A DNA stretch of 64,000 bases from Hahella sp. HN01 (GTDB lineage Bacteria > Pseudomonadota > Gammaproteobacteria > Pseudomonadales > Oleiphilaceae). The DNA lies in contig NZ_JAHMIN010000002.1 in assembly GCF_018986435.1 (NCBI RefSeq), forward strand, positions 119,437 to 183,436, read 5' to 3'. The stretch's first letter is position 1. Each line of letters starts with the position of its first letter. The position numbers and the translations under genes are program-made. This document shows, piece after piece, positions 30,637-40,540 of the stretch. The notes under the pieces are model-generated. The model saw nothing but the letters and a program-made list of their open reading frames with translations. It made no database searches and was not told the origin of the DNA.

Positions 30637-31053
30637 TCAGGAGTGTTGACTGCACTGTAACTGCTTTTGCTTGAGCGCCATCAGTACGTGAGTGCGGCTG
30701 ATGACCCCGACCAGCTTGCCATCGTCCACCACCGGATAGACTTTGGGACGATGGTCGTCCATGTAGTTAGCCAGGTCGACGATGCTCGCCTCGGGGTCCA
30801 CCGTCACGGTGGCCTTGTGCATGACCTCGCCCACAGTGGCGGGGGCGTCGCAATGGTAGCTGCTTAGCAGTAGTTTCTTGATGCAGTCCTTCTCGGATAT
30901 GAAGCCGATCACATGTTTGTGTTCATTCACCACCGGCGCGCCGGATATCCCTTTTTTCAGAAGGATGTCCACCGCCTCAATAATGGAGGCGTCGGCGGCG
31001 ACGAACGCGGGCTGCGTGTCCATAAAGTCGCTGATTTTGATATCTGCGTTCAT
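30637..31053 (-). CDS. Tandem CBS-domain protein
   Basis: A 138-residue protein of two CBS motifs (about 5-60 and 70-128: SDFMDTQPAFVAADASIIEA, GISGAPVVNEHKHVIGFIS; PVVDDGKLVGVIS). Such modules bind adenosine nucleotides and usually regulate a partner. ATG at 31053 has AGGAGG upstream. It follows the Lpd-like flavoprotein gene after 25 bases on the same strand and may sense adenylate charge for it; that link is inference. Confidence 0.88.
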   Translation of the reverse strand: MNADIKISDFMDTQPAFVAADASIIEAVDILLKKGISGAPVVNEHKHVIGFISEKDCIKKLLLSSYHCDAPATVGEVMHKATVTVDPEASIVDLANYMDDHRPKVYPVVDDGKLVGVISRTHVLMALKQKQLQCSQHS

Positions 31054-31078
31054 AGCTTTCCTCCTGTTAGTGATTTGC

Positions 31079-32521
31079 TTAGGCGCCGGGTCCGCAATCA
31101 AGACAACGCTCGATGACGTCAGGCCCCAAATGGAGTTTGCTGTTCAGATCGCGTAGCGCCGTGCGCACGCCTTCTTCTATCACCGGGTGGTAAAAGGGCA
31201 TCTCCAGAATCTGACTGACCGTCAGGCGCTGCTGCACGCACCAGCTGAGCAGGTGGGCGATATGCTCCGCTGCGGGGCCAAACATTTCCGCCCCCAGAAA
31301 CAGGCCCGTGCCTTGTTCGCCGTACACTTTCAGCAGGCCGAGGTTTTTACCCATCACCCGACTGCGTCCTTGATCTTCGAAAGACACTACACCTTCAGCA
31401 TAGCAACTGCGACAGCGTTCTTTCACCTGATTGATATTCAGCCCCAAAGACGCGATCTGTGGATCGCTGAACACCACGCCAATGGGCGTCCGTCGTTTGC
31501 CGGCGCGAATATCAGGATAGCGGCCGGCGTTGTCACCAGCGATGCGGCCTTCATCAGCGGCCTCATGCAATAGAGGCAGATCATTGTTGGCGTCGCCGGC
31601 GATGAAGATGGCGCTGTCGCCGCACTGCATGGTGTAACGATCAAACACCGGCATGCCTCTGGCGTCCATTTGCAACTCCGCCTTTTCAATGTCCACATTG
31701 TCGACGTTGGGACGGCGTCCGGTCGCGGCGAGCACATATTCGAACGTTTCCGTGATCTCTCCCTGTTCCTTATCCAGGAAGGTGATCGCCACGCCCTGGT
31801 CGGTGCGCTTCACGCTGCTGACTTTGGCGTCGGGGTCCAGAGGAAACTCATGGTTAAATACTTTCTCCGCGTAGTCGCGAATCTCCGGGTCCTGAATCGG
31901 TCCAATGGCCCCGCCGACGCCAAACATGCGCACTCGTACACCAAGGCGACTTAAAGCCTGACCCAATTCGAGGCCAATGACGCCGGGGCCGAACACCGCG
32001 ACGCTGGAGGGCAGATCGCGCCATTCAAACAGATCGTCATTGATAATCAGACGGTCGCCTGCGTTTTTCAAAAAGGGCGGCACATTGGGGCGTGACCCGG
32101 TGGCGATGACGATGCGCTGCGCCTCAACGATAAGGTCGTCATCCACCTGTAATCGATGTGGTGAAATAAATTTAGCTTTACCGCGAACCTTATGTTCGGC
32201 GGGAAATCCTTCCACGGAATCGACGACGAATCCGGCGAAACGGTCTCGCTCATTGCGCACTCGCTCCATGACTTTGCGGCCGTCGATATGAGGGTTGTTG
32301 GAAGCAACGCCGAACAGATCAGAATGACGATGGTGATGGGCGGCTTCCGCTGCGGCGATTAACAGCTTGCTGGGCATGCATCCGACGCGGGCGCAAGTGG
32401 TGCCGTAGGGTCCGCTTTCAATCAATAGCACATTTTGCGTGTGCTCGCGCGCGGCGCGGTATGCGCCCAAGCCTGCAGTGCCGGCTCCAATAATTGCTAC
32501 GTCCACTTTGCGTGTTTGCAC
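31079..32521 (-). CDS. Dihydrolipoamide dehydrogenase-like flavoprotein
   Basis: A 480-residue class I pyridine nucleotide-disulfide oxidoreductase. FAD fold [13 protein letters not shown] near 10, redox-active disulfide [10 protein letters not shown] (about 42-51), second Rossmann motif [30 protein letters not shown], and C-terminal HPVIEEG with the catalytic His-Glu. It starts at GTG (GGGGAG about 8 bases upstream); the frame extends upstream without family sequence. It sits between a peroxiredoxin-glutaredoxin gene and a CBS gene on the same strand, so a redox role is likely. No 2-oxoacid dehydrogenase genes adjoin. It may be an Lpd3-type or other thiol reductase. Confidence 0.88.
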   Translation of the reverse strand: MQTRKVDVAIIGAGTAGLGAYRAAREHTQNVLLIESGPYGTTCARVGCMPSKLLIAAAEAAHHHRHSDLFGVASNNPHIDGRKVMERVRNERDRFAGFVVDSVEGFPAEHKVRGKAKFISPHRLQVDDDLIVEAQRIVIATGSRPNVPPFLKNAGDRLIINDDLFEWRDLPSSVAVFGPGVIGLELGQALSRLGVRVRMFGVGGAIGPIQDPEIRDYAEKVFNHEFPLDPDAKVSSVKRTDQGVAITFLDKEQGEITETFEYVLAATGRRPNVDNVDIEKAELQMDARGMPVFDRYTMQCGDSAIFIAGDANNDLPLLHEAADEGRIAGDNAGRYPDIRAGKRRTPIGVVFSDPQIASLGLNINQVKERCRSCYAEGVVSFEDQGRSRVMGKNLGLLKVYGEQGTGLFLGAEMFGPAAEHIAHLLSWCVQQRLTVSQILEMPFYHPVIEEGVRTALRDLNSKLHLGPDVIERCLDCGPGA

Positions 32522-32603
32522 TGGGTTATCTCCCCTGCTTGCTGTATTCCTGGTTAGTCGGTCCGGTCTGGTTATACGCCGGACCGACGTTGGCTTGCGT
32601 GCG

Positions 32604-33338
32604 TTACACGCCGAAGTGGGCTTCCAGATCATCAGCGCCGCCGATGCGCTGTCCGTCAATGTAAATCTGCGGCGTGGTGCCTTGGCCCGTCACAGCCTGC
32701 AGTGTGCTGTAGCTAAGACCGTTTGCGCCCAGAACGATGTTCTCAAAGCTGATGCCGCGATCGTTCAACAGCTGGTGGGCGCGGGCGCAGTGTGGGCACC
32801 CTGGCTTGCTGAATACGGTGACCCGGCTGGGTAGCACCGCTTCTTTATTAATGTAGTTGAGCATGGTGTCGCCGTCGCTTACCTTGAAAGGGTCGCCCGG
32901 CAGTTCAGGCTCGATGAACATTTTCTCAATCACGCCGTCCCGCACCAGCATGCTGTAACGCCAGGAACGTTTGCCGAAGCCCAACTCGCTTTTTTCCACC
33001 AACATGCCCATGCCTTCGGAAAACTCACCGTTGCCGTCCGCGAGGAAGAAAATATTTTCTGCTTTCTGGTCCGCCTTCCAGGAGTTCATGACGAAAGTAT
33101 CGTTAACGGACAAACAGATAATCGCGTCGATGCCGTTTTGTTTGAACACGGGCGCCAGCTCGTTGTAGCGCGGCAAATGCGTGCTTGAGCAAGTGGGGGT
33201 GAAGGCGCCCGGCAGTGCGAATACGATAACGTTTTTGCCTTTGAACAGATCGTCGGTGGTCACCTGAACCCATTTTTCTCCTTCACGCAGATTGAAAGTA
33301 ACGCTGGGTACGGTTTGTCCTTCTCTACTCTGTAACAT
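32604..33338 (-). CDS. Peroxiredoxin-glutaredoxin hybrid
   Basis: A 244-residue fusion: an N-terminal Prx5-type peroxiredoxin (PGAFTPTCS, peroxidatic Cys50) and a C-terminal glutaredoxin ([12 protein letters not shown] near 180, [13 protein letters not shown]). Such hybrids reduce hydrogen peroxide and alkyl peroxides with glutathione without a separate glutaredoxin. GAGGA precedes the ATG. It lies just upstream (82 bases) of the Lpd-like flavoprotein gene on the same strand, forming an apparent oxidative-stress cluster. Confidence 0.95.
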   Translation of the reverse strand: MLQSREGQTVPSVTFNLREGEKWVQVTTDDLFKGKNVIVFALPGAFTPTCSSTHLPRYNELAPVFKQNGIDAIICLSVNDTFVMNSWKADQKAENIFFLADGNGEFSEGMGMLVEKSELGFGKRSWRYSMLVRDGVIEKMFIEPELPGDPFKVSDGDTMLNYINKEAVLPSRVTVFSKPGCPHCARAHQLLNDRGISFENIVLGANGLSYSTLQAVTGQGTTPQIYIDGQRIGGADDLEAHFGV

Positions 33339-33601
33339 TTATTGATCCTCTATATTTCGTTTTTCATTCACTTGAGCTGGTAGCTAAGTGCTTAATCTTT
33401 AAGACGAGGAGCAGTGTCGCAGAGATGGGCGATTGAATAAATTTATAAAAAAATATCAATTCAATTACTAATTGCTATCGAAAGGGGCGCATTGATAGAT
33501 AGGCGCTAACGGGCTTTAAGAGAGAGCAGAGTTGAGAGGGTTAAGCTAAGCGACGAGGAGATTAGAAAGAGAGAAAAGTGGGGGAGGGGAATTCAAAAGC
33601 C
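33339..33601. other. Promoter region upstream of the peroxiredoxin gene
   Basis: Noncoding, A/T-rich near 33430-33480. It should hold the promoter of the minus-strand peroxiredoxin unit. I looked for an OxyR-type ATAG/CTAT spacing and found nothing convincing. Confidence 0.3.
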
Positions 33602-33603
33602 TA

Positions 33604-33631
33604 AAAAACAAAACGGGCGCCGAAGCGCCCG
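33604..33631 (-). terminator. Intrinsic terminator of the RRM protein gene
   Basis: On the minus strand GGGCGC-TTCG-GCGCCC (33615-33630), a stem with a stable UUCG tetraloop, followed by a T-rich run. It lies about 45 bases after the stop codon at 33674. Confidence 0.9.
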
Positions 33632-33673
33632 CCTTGTCAGTCTGCCGAAACTGCGCAGACCGCAGTAAACTGC

Positions 33674-33946
33674 TTAGTAACGTGGTCTGCGAGCTGGACG
33701 CTCTTCACGTGGCTTAGCTTGGTTTACTTTGATATTGCGGCCTTTCAACGCTGTGTCGTTCAGACCCTTGATAGCGGCGTCCGCTTCAGAGTTGTTCGAC
33801 ATCTCGACAAACGCGAAACCTTTGGACTGGCCGGTATTACGGTCAATGATCAGGTTAGCGCTGGTAACTTCTCCAAAAGAGGAAAAAGCTTCTCTCAATT
33901 CTTCTTCAGTGACGCCGTAGGCCAGATTTCCAACGTAAATATTCAT
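33674..33946 (-). CDS. RRM-type RNA-binding protein
   Basis: A 90-residue single RNA recognition motif protein. RNP2 is IYVGNL (2-7) and RNP1 is KGFAFVEM (about 43-50), both with the aromatic RNA-contacting residues. A short Arg/Pro tail (REERPARRPRY) follows. Bacterial proteins of this type are often induced by cold or stress. I use the ATG at 33946, where the RRM begins. A long A/T-rich leader upstream may be regulatory. Confidence 0.92.
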   Translation of the reverse strand: MNIYVGNLAYGVTEEELREAFSSFGEVTSANLIIDRNTGQSKGFAFVEMSNNSEADAAIKGLNDTALKGRNIKVNQAKPREERPARRPRY

Positions 33947-34192
33947 ATCGATCTCGTGTGATTTATGCGTTTTCCACAAATAAAGTGACACCGCAAGCAA
34001 ACGCACAAATTCGCGGAGTCGCCATTAGCTGATTAAGCCAACAGAAAGCAGTCTAGCAGTAATCTTTAAGGTTGTATGCATTTTATTCAGGTTTTTATTA
34101 AAAAAGTTTGATGTGTCAATTAATTATATGATTTTAAACAAAAAAACTAAAAATTAGAGCCCGATTTTCAACCCTAAAAACAGCCTTTTAAA
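33947..34192. other. A/T-rich leader and promoter region of the RRM gene
   Basis: Noncoding DNA with runs of A and T. It probably contains the promoter and a long 5' leader of the minus-strand RRM gene. No confident promoter could be chosen among many A/T-rich matches. Confidence 0.3.
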
Positions 34193-34330
34193 CAAAAAAA
34201 GGGCCGCTTGGAGCGACCCGGAAAATAACTCCAACTGGAGTTTTAGCATTCGTTGCTTCCGCAAAACGCAAGCGGCGGATTAATTAGCGTCGCTTGCAGG
34301 AAATTCAAGGGCGGCCATTGTCGCAACATA
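34193..34330 (-). ncRNA. Candidate structured small RNA with own terminator
   Basis: Read on the minus strand this stretch has three successive stem-loops: a 7-bp stem (34291-34297 with 34268-34274), a self-complementary AACTCCA/TGGAGTT element (34227-34242), and a terminator (34201-34219) followed by seven T (34200-34194). The terminator stem pairs fully, with one U-G, only as minus-strand RNA; the plus strand has a C-A mismatch there. No gene ends at this point. A weak TTGATC / TATTTA promoter lies at about 34335-34365. The 5' end is a guess. Confidence 0.4.
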
Positions 34331-34601
34331 TAAATAGCATCTTTTTTATCCAGATCAATTTTTCAGCGATTCAGTCTGAAAATGGTACGTTATGGATAAC
34401 TCGTCACGACAGGCCAACCGGGGAGCATTAAGACGGAGTTATGTTAAGGAATGATGACGCGGGGGACAGCGTTGGCCCCCGGAAACAGGCCGTATTTGTT
34501 AGCCCGAGGCTTAAGAGACTAGGCCCTATTGTCGTTTCGCGAGGTTGTTTCTTCACCTAAAATTAAGGTTTTTTCATACTTGCCAAATACTTAATTCCGG
34601 G
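34331..34601. other. Noncoding region between sRNA candidate and lectin lipoprotein
   Basis: No supported open frame. A GC-rich inverted repeat (GGGGG ... CCCCC around 34461-34480) is present. It may contain promoters for both directions. Confidence 0.3.
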
Positions 34602-36755
34602 ATGACCGCGATGACCACGCTCAGAAGGACGCTTACGCTAACTCTGCTTACAACCCTGCTCGCCGCCTGTAGCGATGGACCTAAGGTGTCGCAGGACGCC
34701 AAGGTGATCGAAGACGCTGGCGCGTTGCGACCAGAAACGGTGGGCTCCTCTGAGATGGTGTTTGAGTCGGAGAAGGCTGTTGCGGACGTGAAGCCCGGTT
34801 CGGTGATTGTGTCCGGCGCTTCGGACAATGCGCCTTATGGTTTCTTAAAGCGGGTCAAGAGCAAGTCTGAAGTCGATGGCTCCACGGTCTTGTCGGTGGA
34901 AGACGCGCAGCTGACTGATGTCGTGGAAGAGGCTGACGTTTCACTGAGCGGCGCCTTGAATCCCAGCGCGTCTCCAAGGCCGCGTTTGGCCGCCAAGGGA
35001 CTGGATTTATCCGCGCGGGGCATCACCGTATATGCTCCTGGAGAATCGGCGGACCTGCCTGACGCCTGTGCGGACAAAGATTTCCGCATCGCTTTCGAGG
35101 CCACCGAGGCGGCGCCTTATGTCACCGTCACAGGGTGTGTGGGTTTCAGTAGCAACTTCATTTTTGATCTGGAAATTGAGCACTTCCAGGCGACGCGTGC
35201 GGAGTTCGTCGTAGACAGCAAAATCGGTAGCGCTTTGGCGTTGAAATCTGATGTCGAGCTGGCCAGCATTAATCAGAAGACTGAATTGGCGCGTTTTGAT
35301 GTGGACCCGATCAATTTCCAGATTGGGCCAATACCGGTGGTGATTGTACCGGAAATCGTGCTGGTCATGGGTGTGGACGGTAAAGTCGACGTCAACGTGG
35401 ACATCAGCGCCAGCCACGAGTTAAGCGCTCAGGTGGGCTTGCTGTACGCAGATAATCGCTGGTCTACCGTCAACGAGAGCCAACAGAAATTCGATATGCC
35501 TTTGCCTCAGGGCGATGGCTCCGCCAATGCGCGCGTGTACGCCGGTCCAGAAATGGAGTTCATGTTCTACGGCGTCGCTGGTCCTGGTGCCAATATTTAC
35601 GTCTTTTCCCGCATGAATGCTGATGTAGACGCCATCAATCCCGCCAAATCCAACTATGAGTTGTGGGCGGGCGCTCAGGCCGGGGCTTCCTTCCGGGTGG
35701 AAGTGTTCGATAAGACGTTGTTCAAGATTCACGAATCCAACCTGATTGGCTATGAAGGCTTGATTGCTTCCTCGGAGTATGACGGTCTGGCGCCGCCGAG
35801 CGCAGGCCGAGTGATTGGCGTCATTGGCGACGCCATGCAAGGCAAGCTGGTCAGCGGAGACGACATCCTGCGCGATAACCTTTCTGGAGAGCTGGTGGAC
35901 TTGCTGAAAGGTCTCGCTGCTAACGAAGATGATTCCGATGGCGGCTACACGGTAGCGGAAGCCAACGCACGCCCCCGCTGGCGCGAATTGAAAATCGCCG
36001 GCCGTTGTTTGCAACCTGATTATGTCGGTCATCTCGCGATGATTCGTCCGGTTGCCTGCAATGGCGGCGATAAGCAGAAATGGTGGTGGGACACTAATGG
36101 CGCAGTGCATCCCAAAGCCAACGCCAAGTTATGTATGGATGGCCTTGGCGTTACGCCAGGCGTCAATCTGGCGCTTTGGGGATGTCATGGAGGCGACAAC
36201 CAGGAGTGGATTTTTGAAGATGGCCGTATGCGCAACAAGCGCAGTGACTCCCTGTTTGTCACCTATGAGAAAGATATCTTCAATTGGCTTGATTACGCCC
36301 AGCTGAAAAGCCTGAAAGAAAACACGGAGAAACAGTTCGCTCAGTGGGGGCAGGAAGAACGCGTCAACGGCGTCGCCGCTTCCCATTTCCGTCCGTTAAA
36401 AAGTGCGCGCAGCGGACTGTGTCTGGGTGTGCAAGCAGGGAGTGCATCTCCTGAGTTGCAGGCATGTGGAGACGCCTCGCAACAGCTCTGGTTCTACGAT
36501 AGTGTGGCTCGAACGTTGTACAACGCGGCGGGAGACTGTCTAAGCCACCATAGCGAGAACTACAACGGCGCGACCTTATTCGTGGAGACTTGTTCTACGT
36601 CCGCGAATCAGACATTTGATTTCGCTGACGGCGCTATCAAAACGACGTCGGACGCGGCGATTGTCGTCGACGCATATGGCTCGGAGGATGGCGCTATGGT
36701 TGGTCAGTGGATGTTTCACGGCGGCGCCAATCAGCTTTGGCTGTGGGGCGAGTGA
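34602..36755 (+). CDS. Large lipoprotein with C-terminal ricin-type lectin repeats
   Basis: A 717-residue lipoprotein (TLLAACSD, Cys near 23). Residues about 25-450 are unrecognised, beta-rich and acidic. The C-terminal 260 residues contain ricin B-type beta-trefoil repeats with QxW-like ends (KQKWWW, NQEWIF, QQLWFY, NQLWLWGE) and paired Cys, so it probably binds carbohydrate at the cell surface. I use the ATG at 34602; another at 34611 is equally possible. The CHGGDNQ block resembles that in the phospholipase C gene at 56814. Monocistronic as far as can be seen. Confidence 0.8.
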   Translation: MTAMTTLRRTLTLTLLTTLLAACSDGPKVSQDAKVIEDAGALRPETVGSSEMVFESEKAVADVKPGSVIVSGASDNAPYGFLKRVKSKSEVDGSTVLSVEDAQLTDVVEEADVSLSGALNPSASPRPRLAAKGLDLSARGITVYAPGESADLPDACADKDFRIAFEATEAAPYVTVTGCVGFSSNFIFDLEIEHFQATRAEFVVDSKIGSALALKSDVELASINQKTELARFDVDPINFQIGPIPVVIVPEIVLVMGVDGKVDVNVDISASHELSAQVGLLYADNRWSTVNESQQKFDMPLPQGDGSANARVYAGPEMEFMFYGVAGPGANIYVFSRMNADVDAINPAKSNYELWAGAQAGASFRVEVFDKTLFKIHESNLIGYEGLIASSEYDGLAPPSAGRVIGVIGDAMQGKLVSGDDILRDNLSGELVDLLKGLAANEDDSDGGYTVAEANARPRWRELKIAGRCLQPDYVGHLAMIRPVACNGGDKQKWWWDTNGAVHPKANAKLCMDGLGVTPGVNLALWGCHGGDNQEWIFEDGRMRNKRSDSLFVTYEKDIFNWLDYAQLKSLKENTEKQFAQWGQEERVNGVAASHFRPLKSARSGLCLGVQAGSASPELQACGDASQQLWFYDSVARTLYNAAGDCLSHHSENYNGATLFVETCSTSANQTFDFADGAIKTTSDAAIVVDAYGSEDGAMVGQWMFHGGANQLWLWGE

Positions 36756-36907
36756 GTCTTTGTCGACTCACCTTTCCAAACTTTTGTCTTTTATCGTTCC
36801 GTCTTTATGACCACGCTCAATGGATGAGTTTCGGAGACAATTCGTCGCGTAGACCCTGACGGTCATCCGCCAGGGTTATCTCTACTGTGAGCCCTGGCTG
36901 CAACCTG

Positions 36908-36913
36908 TATAAT
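36908..36913 (+). promoter_or_regulatory. -10 box directly before recQ start
   Basis: A consensus TATAAT ends 8 bases before the recQ ATG. Transcription would begin at or within a base or two of the start codon, giving a leaderless or nearly leaderless mRNA. The -35 is poor. Confidence 0.5.
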
Positions 36914-36921
36914 GCGCGGCT

Positions 36922-38733
36922 ATGAATCGCATATCATCTTCTCTTCAATCGCCACTGCAGGCTTTGCAGACCTTATTCGGGTACGAGGCATTTCGCGGCC
37001 CGCAGGAAGCCGTCATCGGGGAACTGATGGCTGGCCGGGACGCCCTGGTTTTGATGCCTACCGGCGGCGGTAAATCACTTTGCTATCAAATTCCCGCTAT
37101 CTTGCGTAATGGCGTAGGAGTGGTGATTTCTCCTTTGATCGCATTGATGCAGGACCAGGTGGACGCTCTGCGACAGGTCGGCGTTAATGCGGGTTTCCTG
37201 AATTCCAGCCTCAGTCTGGCGGAGTTGCGGGATATGGAACGTGCCTTGCTGGACCAGGAGCTGGATATGCTCTATATCGCGCCAGAGCGTTTGACTCAGG
37301 AGCGTACGCTGGAACTGCTGCAACGCACGCCTATCTCCCTGTTCGCCATCGATGAAGCCCACTGTGTGTCGCAATGGGGCCACGATTTCCGCGCTGACTA
37401 TCTGCAGCTTAACTTGTTGCAGGAGCGATTCCCTCACGTGCCCAGGGTGGCGCTGACCGCCACCGCCGACGAGCGCACCAGAAAGGAAATCGCCGAACGC
37501 CTGGGACTGACGGAGGCGCAGCATTTCATCAGCGGTTTCGATCGTCCCAATATCCAATATCGCATTACCCAGAAACAAAACGCGCGGCAGCAGTTATTGC
37601 GCTTTTTACGTGCTGAACACGCCAGTGACGCAGGCATTGTTTACTGTTTATCCCGCAATAAAGTTGAGCAAGTGGCGGAATGGTTGTGTAAGGAAGGCTT
37701 CAATGCGTTGCCGTATCACGCTGGATTGCCGGCGGACGTAAGGCAGGAGCATCAGCAGCGTTTTTTAAGGGAAGACGGCGTTATCGTAGTGGCCACCATC
37801 GCTTTCGGGATGGGGATTGATAAGCCGGATGTGCGTTTTGTCGCTCACCTGGATCTCCCCAAAAGCATTGAGTCTTATTATCAGGAAACCGGCCGCGCGG
37901 GTCGTGACGGACTGCCTTCCACCGCCTGGATGGCATACGGGCTGCAGGATGTGATCAAACTGCGGCAGATGATGGAAGGCTCTCCCGGCGCAGAACAATT
38001 CAAACGGGCGGAGAGACAGAAACTCGACGCCATGCTGGGACTGTGTGAAATTGTCAGCTGTCGCCGTCGCGCGCTGTTGCGCTATTTTGGAGAGACGGCG
38101 CCAGAGCAATGCGGTAACTGCGACGCCTGTCTGAACCCGGCGGAAACCTGGGATGCGACGGTAGCGGCGCAGAAGGCTTTGTCCTGTATTTATCGCACAG
38201 GGCAGCGCTTTGGCGTCAATCATCTTATTGATGTCGTGCGAGGCGAGCTGACCGACAAGGTGAAGCAATTTGGTCATGAGCGTCTGCCCACTTTTGGCGT
38301 TGGCGAGGATATGGATGCGGCGCAATGGCGTTCGGTATTGCGCCAGCTAACCGCGCGGGGACTGTTGAATGTGGACCTGGATGGCTTCGGGGCTTTGAAG
38401 TTGACGGAATCCTGCCGACCCATTTTGCGCGGCGAACAGGAAGTGCGGTTACGGCGCGACGTAAAAGAAGTGGTGTCGAAAGCGCCGCGACGCAGTGGCG
38501 AATCCCTGCGTGAAGAAGATCAGCCATTATGGGATGCGTTGCGTATCCGCCGTAAGGAGTTGGCGGAGGAACAGGGTGTGGCGCCTTACATGATTTTCCA
38601 TGACGCCACACTGATGGAAATCTTGCGTCATCGTCCTCAGAACGACATGGAGTTTCTGGCTCTCAACGGCGTCGGCAAGAGCAAGCTGGAGCGCTACGGC
38701 GAGGACTTCATGGAAATTGTCCGCAACACCTGA
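36922..38733 (+). CDS. recQ: ATP-dependent DNA helicase RecQ
   Basis: A 603-residue 3'-5' DNA helicase of the RecF recombination pathway. Walker [12 protein letters not shown] (about 47-57), DEAH box [16 protein letters not shown] (about 145), motif [14 protein letters not shown]. The zinc-binding Cys set is in the RQC region ([17 protein letters not shown] ... CGNCDAC). An HRDC domain lies at the C-terminus (about 525-600). Length is standard. It has a TATAAT 8 bases before the ATG and no Shine-Dalgarno sequence. It converges with the osmoprotectant transporter operon, 5 bases apart. Confidence 0.98.
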   Translation: MNRISSSLQSPLQALQTLFGYEAFRGPQEAVIGELMAGRDALVLMPTGGGKSLCYQIPAILRNGVGVVISPLIALMQDQVDALRQVGVNAGFLNSSLSLAELRDMERALLDQELDMLYIAPERLTQERTLELLQRTPISLFAIDEAHCVSQWGHDFRADYLQLNLLQERFPHVPRVALTATADERTRKEIAERLGLTEAQHFISGFDRPNIQYRITQKQNARQQLLRFLRAEHASDAGIVYCLSRNKVEQVAEWLCKEGFNALPYHAGLPADVRQEHQQRFLREDGVIVVATIAFGMGIDKPDVRFVAHLDLPKSIESYYQETGRAGRDGLPSTAWMAYGLQDVIKLRQMMEGSPGAEQFKRAERQKLDAMLGLCEIVSCRRRALLRYFGETAPEQCGNCDACLNPAETWDATVAAQKALSCIYRTGQRFGVNHLIDVVRGELTDKVKQFGHERLPTFGVGEDMDAAQWRSVLRQLTARGLLNVDLDGFGALKLTESCRPILRGEQEVRLRRDVKEVVSKAPRRSGESLREEDQPLWDALRIRRKELAEEQGVAPYMIFHDATLMEILRHRPQNDMEFLALNGVGKSKLERYGEDFMEIVRNT

Positions 38734-38738
38734 GCCTG

Positions 38739-39473
38739 TCAGGCGGATGCGCTTTCTATGCGTTCGAAAATAGCGTCCGCCGCCACCGCGAGCAAAGCCA
38801 CCAGGATGGCTCCCTGTAGCACATAGGCGGTATTGCCGTTGATCAAGCCCGCCACGATAGGGTCGCCGAGGGTCTTGGCTCCGATGGTGGAGCCGATGGC
38901 GGCGGTGGCGATATTAATGGTCACAGAAGTGCGCACGCCCGCCATGATCACTTTGAAGGCGAGAGGCAGCTCCACCTTCCATAACACCTGCGACGGCGAC
39001 ATTCCCATGCCGCGCGCCGCCTCCAGCACTGCGCCGGAGACGCCTTCCAAACCAGCAATTGTGTTACGCACCACAGGCAGCAGACCGTAAAGCGTCAGTG
39101 CGACCACGGTGGGCGCGCCGCCAAAGCCGGTCATGGGAACCGCCAGCGCGAGCACGGCGACGGGAGGAAACGTCTGACCAATGGAAGCGATGTTATTCAC
39201 CAGAGGAAGGAAATCCCGTCCGGATTCCCGGGTCACCAATATGCCGGAAACCACGCCAACTACCGTGGCGATAAATCCGGATAGCAGCACCAGACCCGCG
39301 TGGCTCAGTAACAGGCGCCAAAAGCTGTCGCGGTCATAAACTACCTGTGAGGCGTCAGGCTGCAGCCAGCGAAAGAGCGTTTCCATATGGGGAAACAAGC
39401 TGGCGCATAGAATTAACAGCAGCGCGGACGTCAATGCCCTCCAGGGCGCGCGACGAATAGAGGCTCGCCACAT
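38739..39473 (-). CDS. yehW: Osmoprotectant-type ABC permease (YehW-like)
   Basis: A 244-residue binding-protein-dependent permease with about six helices and the EAA-type loop EAARGMGMSPSQVLWKVELPLA (about 147-168). It is last in a four-gene operon with YehZ/YehY/YehX order, so it should pair with the YehY-like permease in the OpuC/YehZYXW family of glycine betaine/choline-type importers. Start overlaps the ATPase stop as ATGA. Confidence 0.88.
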   Translation of the reverse strand: MWRASIRRAPWRALTSALLLILCASLFPHMETLFRWLQPDASQVVYDRDSFWRLLLSHAGLVLLSGFIATVVGVVSGILVTRESGRDFLPLVNNIASIGQTFPPVAVLALAVPMTGFGGAPTVVALTLYGLLPVVRNTIAGLEGVSGAVLEAARGMGMSPSQVLWKVELPLAFKVIMAGVRTSVTINIATAAIGSTIGAKTLGDPIVAGLINGNTAYVLQGAILVALLAVAADAIFERIESASA

Positions 39474-40540
39474 CAGGCGCAGCCTCCTACCAAATCCGCC
39501 ATGCGCACTTCCGCCAGCAAGGTTCCATCAGAAGATAAAACTGGCAACGCAGCGACCTTGCGCCACAGCATTTTGGAGATCGCCAGCTTGACGCTGTCTT
39601 CCGCCTGCAGGCCCATGTCCGGCGTGACGTCTATTTCCCGCCAACGATAGCTGGCGTCGCCATCCACAGTTGCCTGCAGTAATCGCACCGGCGCATTCGC
39701 GCCATCAACCGCCCACAGTCTTCCCGAGCCCCTGCATGGAGGCGCGGCGCCCTGTACTCGCGGTGGATCGGGGCGCATGATGTCGCGCACCTGCTTGCAT
39801 GACGCCGCTTTGAGACCCCGGTCCTGGCTGCCGATAATATTCTCGACGAAGTGATTCGCTGGGCGGTGCAGAATGTTTTCCGGCGTGTCGTATTGGATGA
39901 TCTGACCGGCGTCCATCACCACCATGCGAGTGGCGAGCTTCAATGCTTCTTCAATGTCGTGAGTAACGAATACGATGGTTTTCTTGATCTGCGACTGAAT
40001 CCGCAGCATCTCTTCCTGCAGGCTTTCCCGGGTGATGGGATCGAGAGCCCCAAAGGGTTCGTCCATGAGCAAAATATCCGGGTCCGCCGCCAGCGCACGC
40101 GCCACACCAACGCGTTGGGCCTGTCCACCAGATAATTCATGGGGCATTTTGTCAGCAAAAATGGCGGGATCGAGCGCGAACAGCTCCAGTAACTCATTGA
40201 CCCGATTGTGTATGCGTTGCGCATCCCACTTGAGCAGGCGAGGAACCACCGCGATATTTTTCGCCACGCTCCAGTGAGGAAACAAACCGATGTTTTGAAT
40301 GGCGTAGCCAATACGCCGACGCAGCGCGTTGATCTCAAAGCTGGCGATTTCCTGATTATTGATCAGAATGCGCCCTTCATTGTGCTCCACCAGTCGGTTG
40401 ATCATTTTTAACGTGGTGGATTTGCCGCAGCCGGAGGTGCCTACCAGCACGCAAAAGTCGCCGCTGGCGATGTCCAAAGAGAGGTTGCGTACGGCGTATT
40501 GCTCGCCGTATTTCATGGAAACGTTGTCCAGTCGGATCAT
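39473..40540 (-). CDS. yehX: Osmoprotectant-type ABC ATPase (YehX-like)
   Basis: A 355-residue ATPase. Walker A GTSGCGKST (about 34-42), signature LSGGQAQRVGVARAL, Walker B ILLMDEPFGALD, and a C-terminal regulatory part with CBS-like sequence (about 255-350), as in OpuCA-type subunits. The middle of that tail (about 262-285) is irregular and Pro/Arg-rich, so only one CBS half looks well formed. Both ends overlap neighbouring genes by ATGA, showing tight coupling. Confidence 0.9.
   Translation of the reverse strand: MIRLDNVSMKYGEQYAVRNLSLDIASGDFCVLVGTSGCGKSTTLKMINRLVEHNEGRILINNQEIASFEINALRRRIGYAIQNIGLFPHWSVAKNIAVVPRLLKWDAQRIHNRVNELLELFALDPAIFADKMPHELSGGQAQRVGVARALAADPDILLMDEPFGALDPITRESLQEEMLRIQSQIKKTIVFVTHDIEEALKLATRMVVMDAGQIIQYDTPENILHRPANHFVENIIGSQDRGLKAASCKQVRDIMRPDPPRVQGAAPPCRGSGRLWAVDGANAPVRLLQATVDGDASYRWREIDVTPDMGLQAEDSVKLAISKMLWRKVAALPVLSSDGTLLAEVRMADLVGGCA

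Noticed and set aside
34280..34318. 12-codon open frame inside the candidate small RNA
   Set aside because: Too short and without a clear ribosome binding site to be called; noted only in the sRNA finding.
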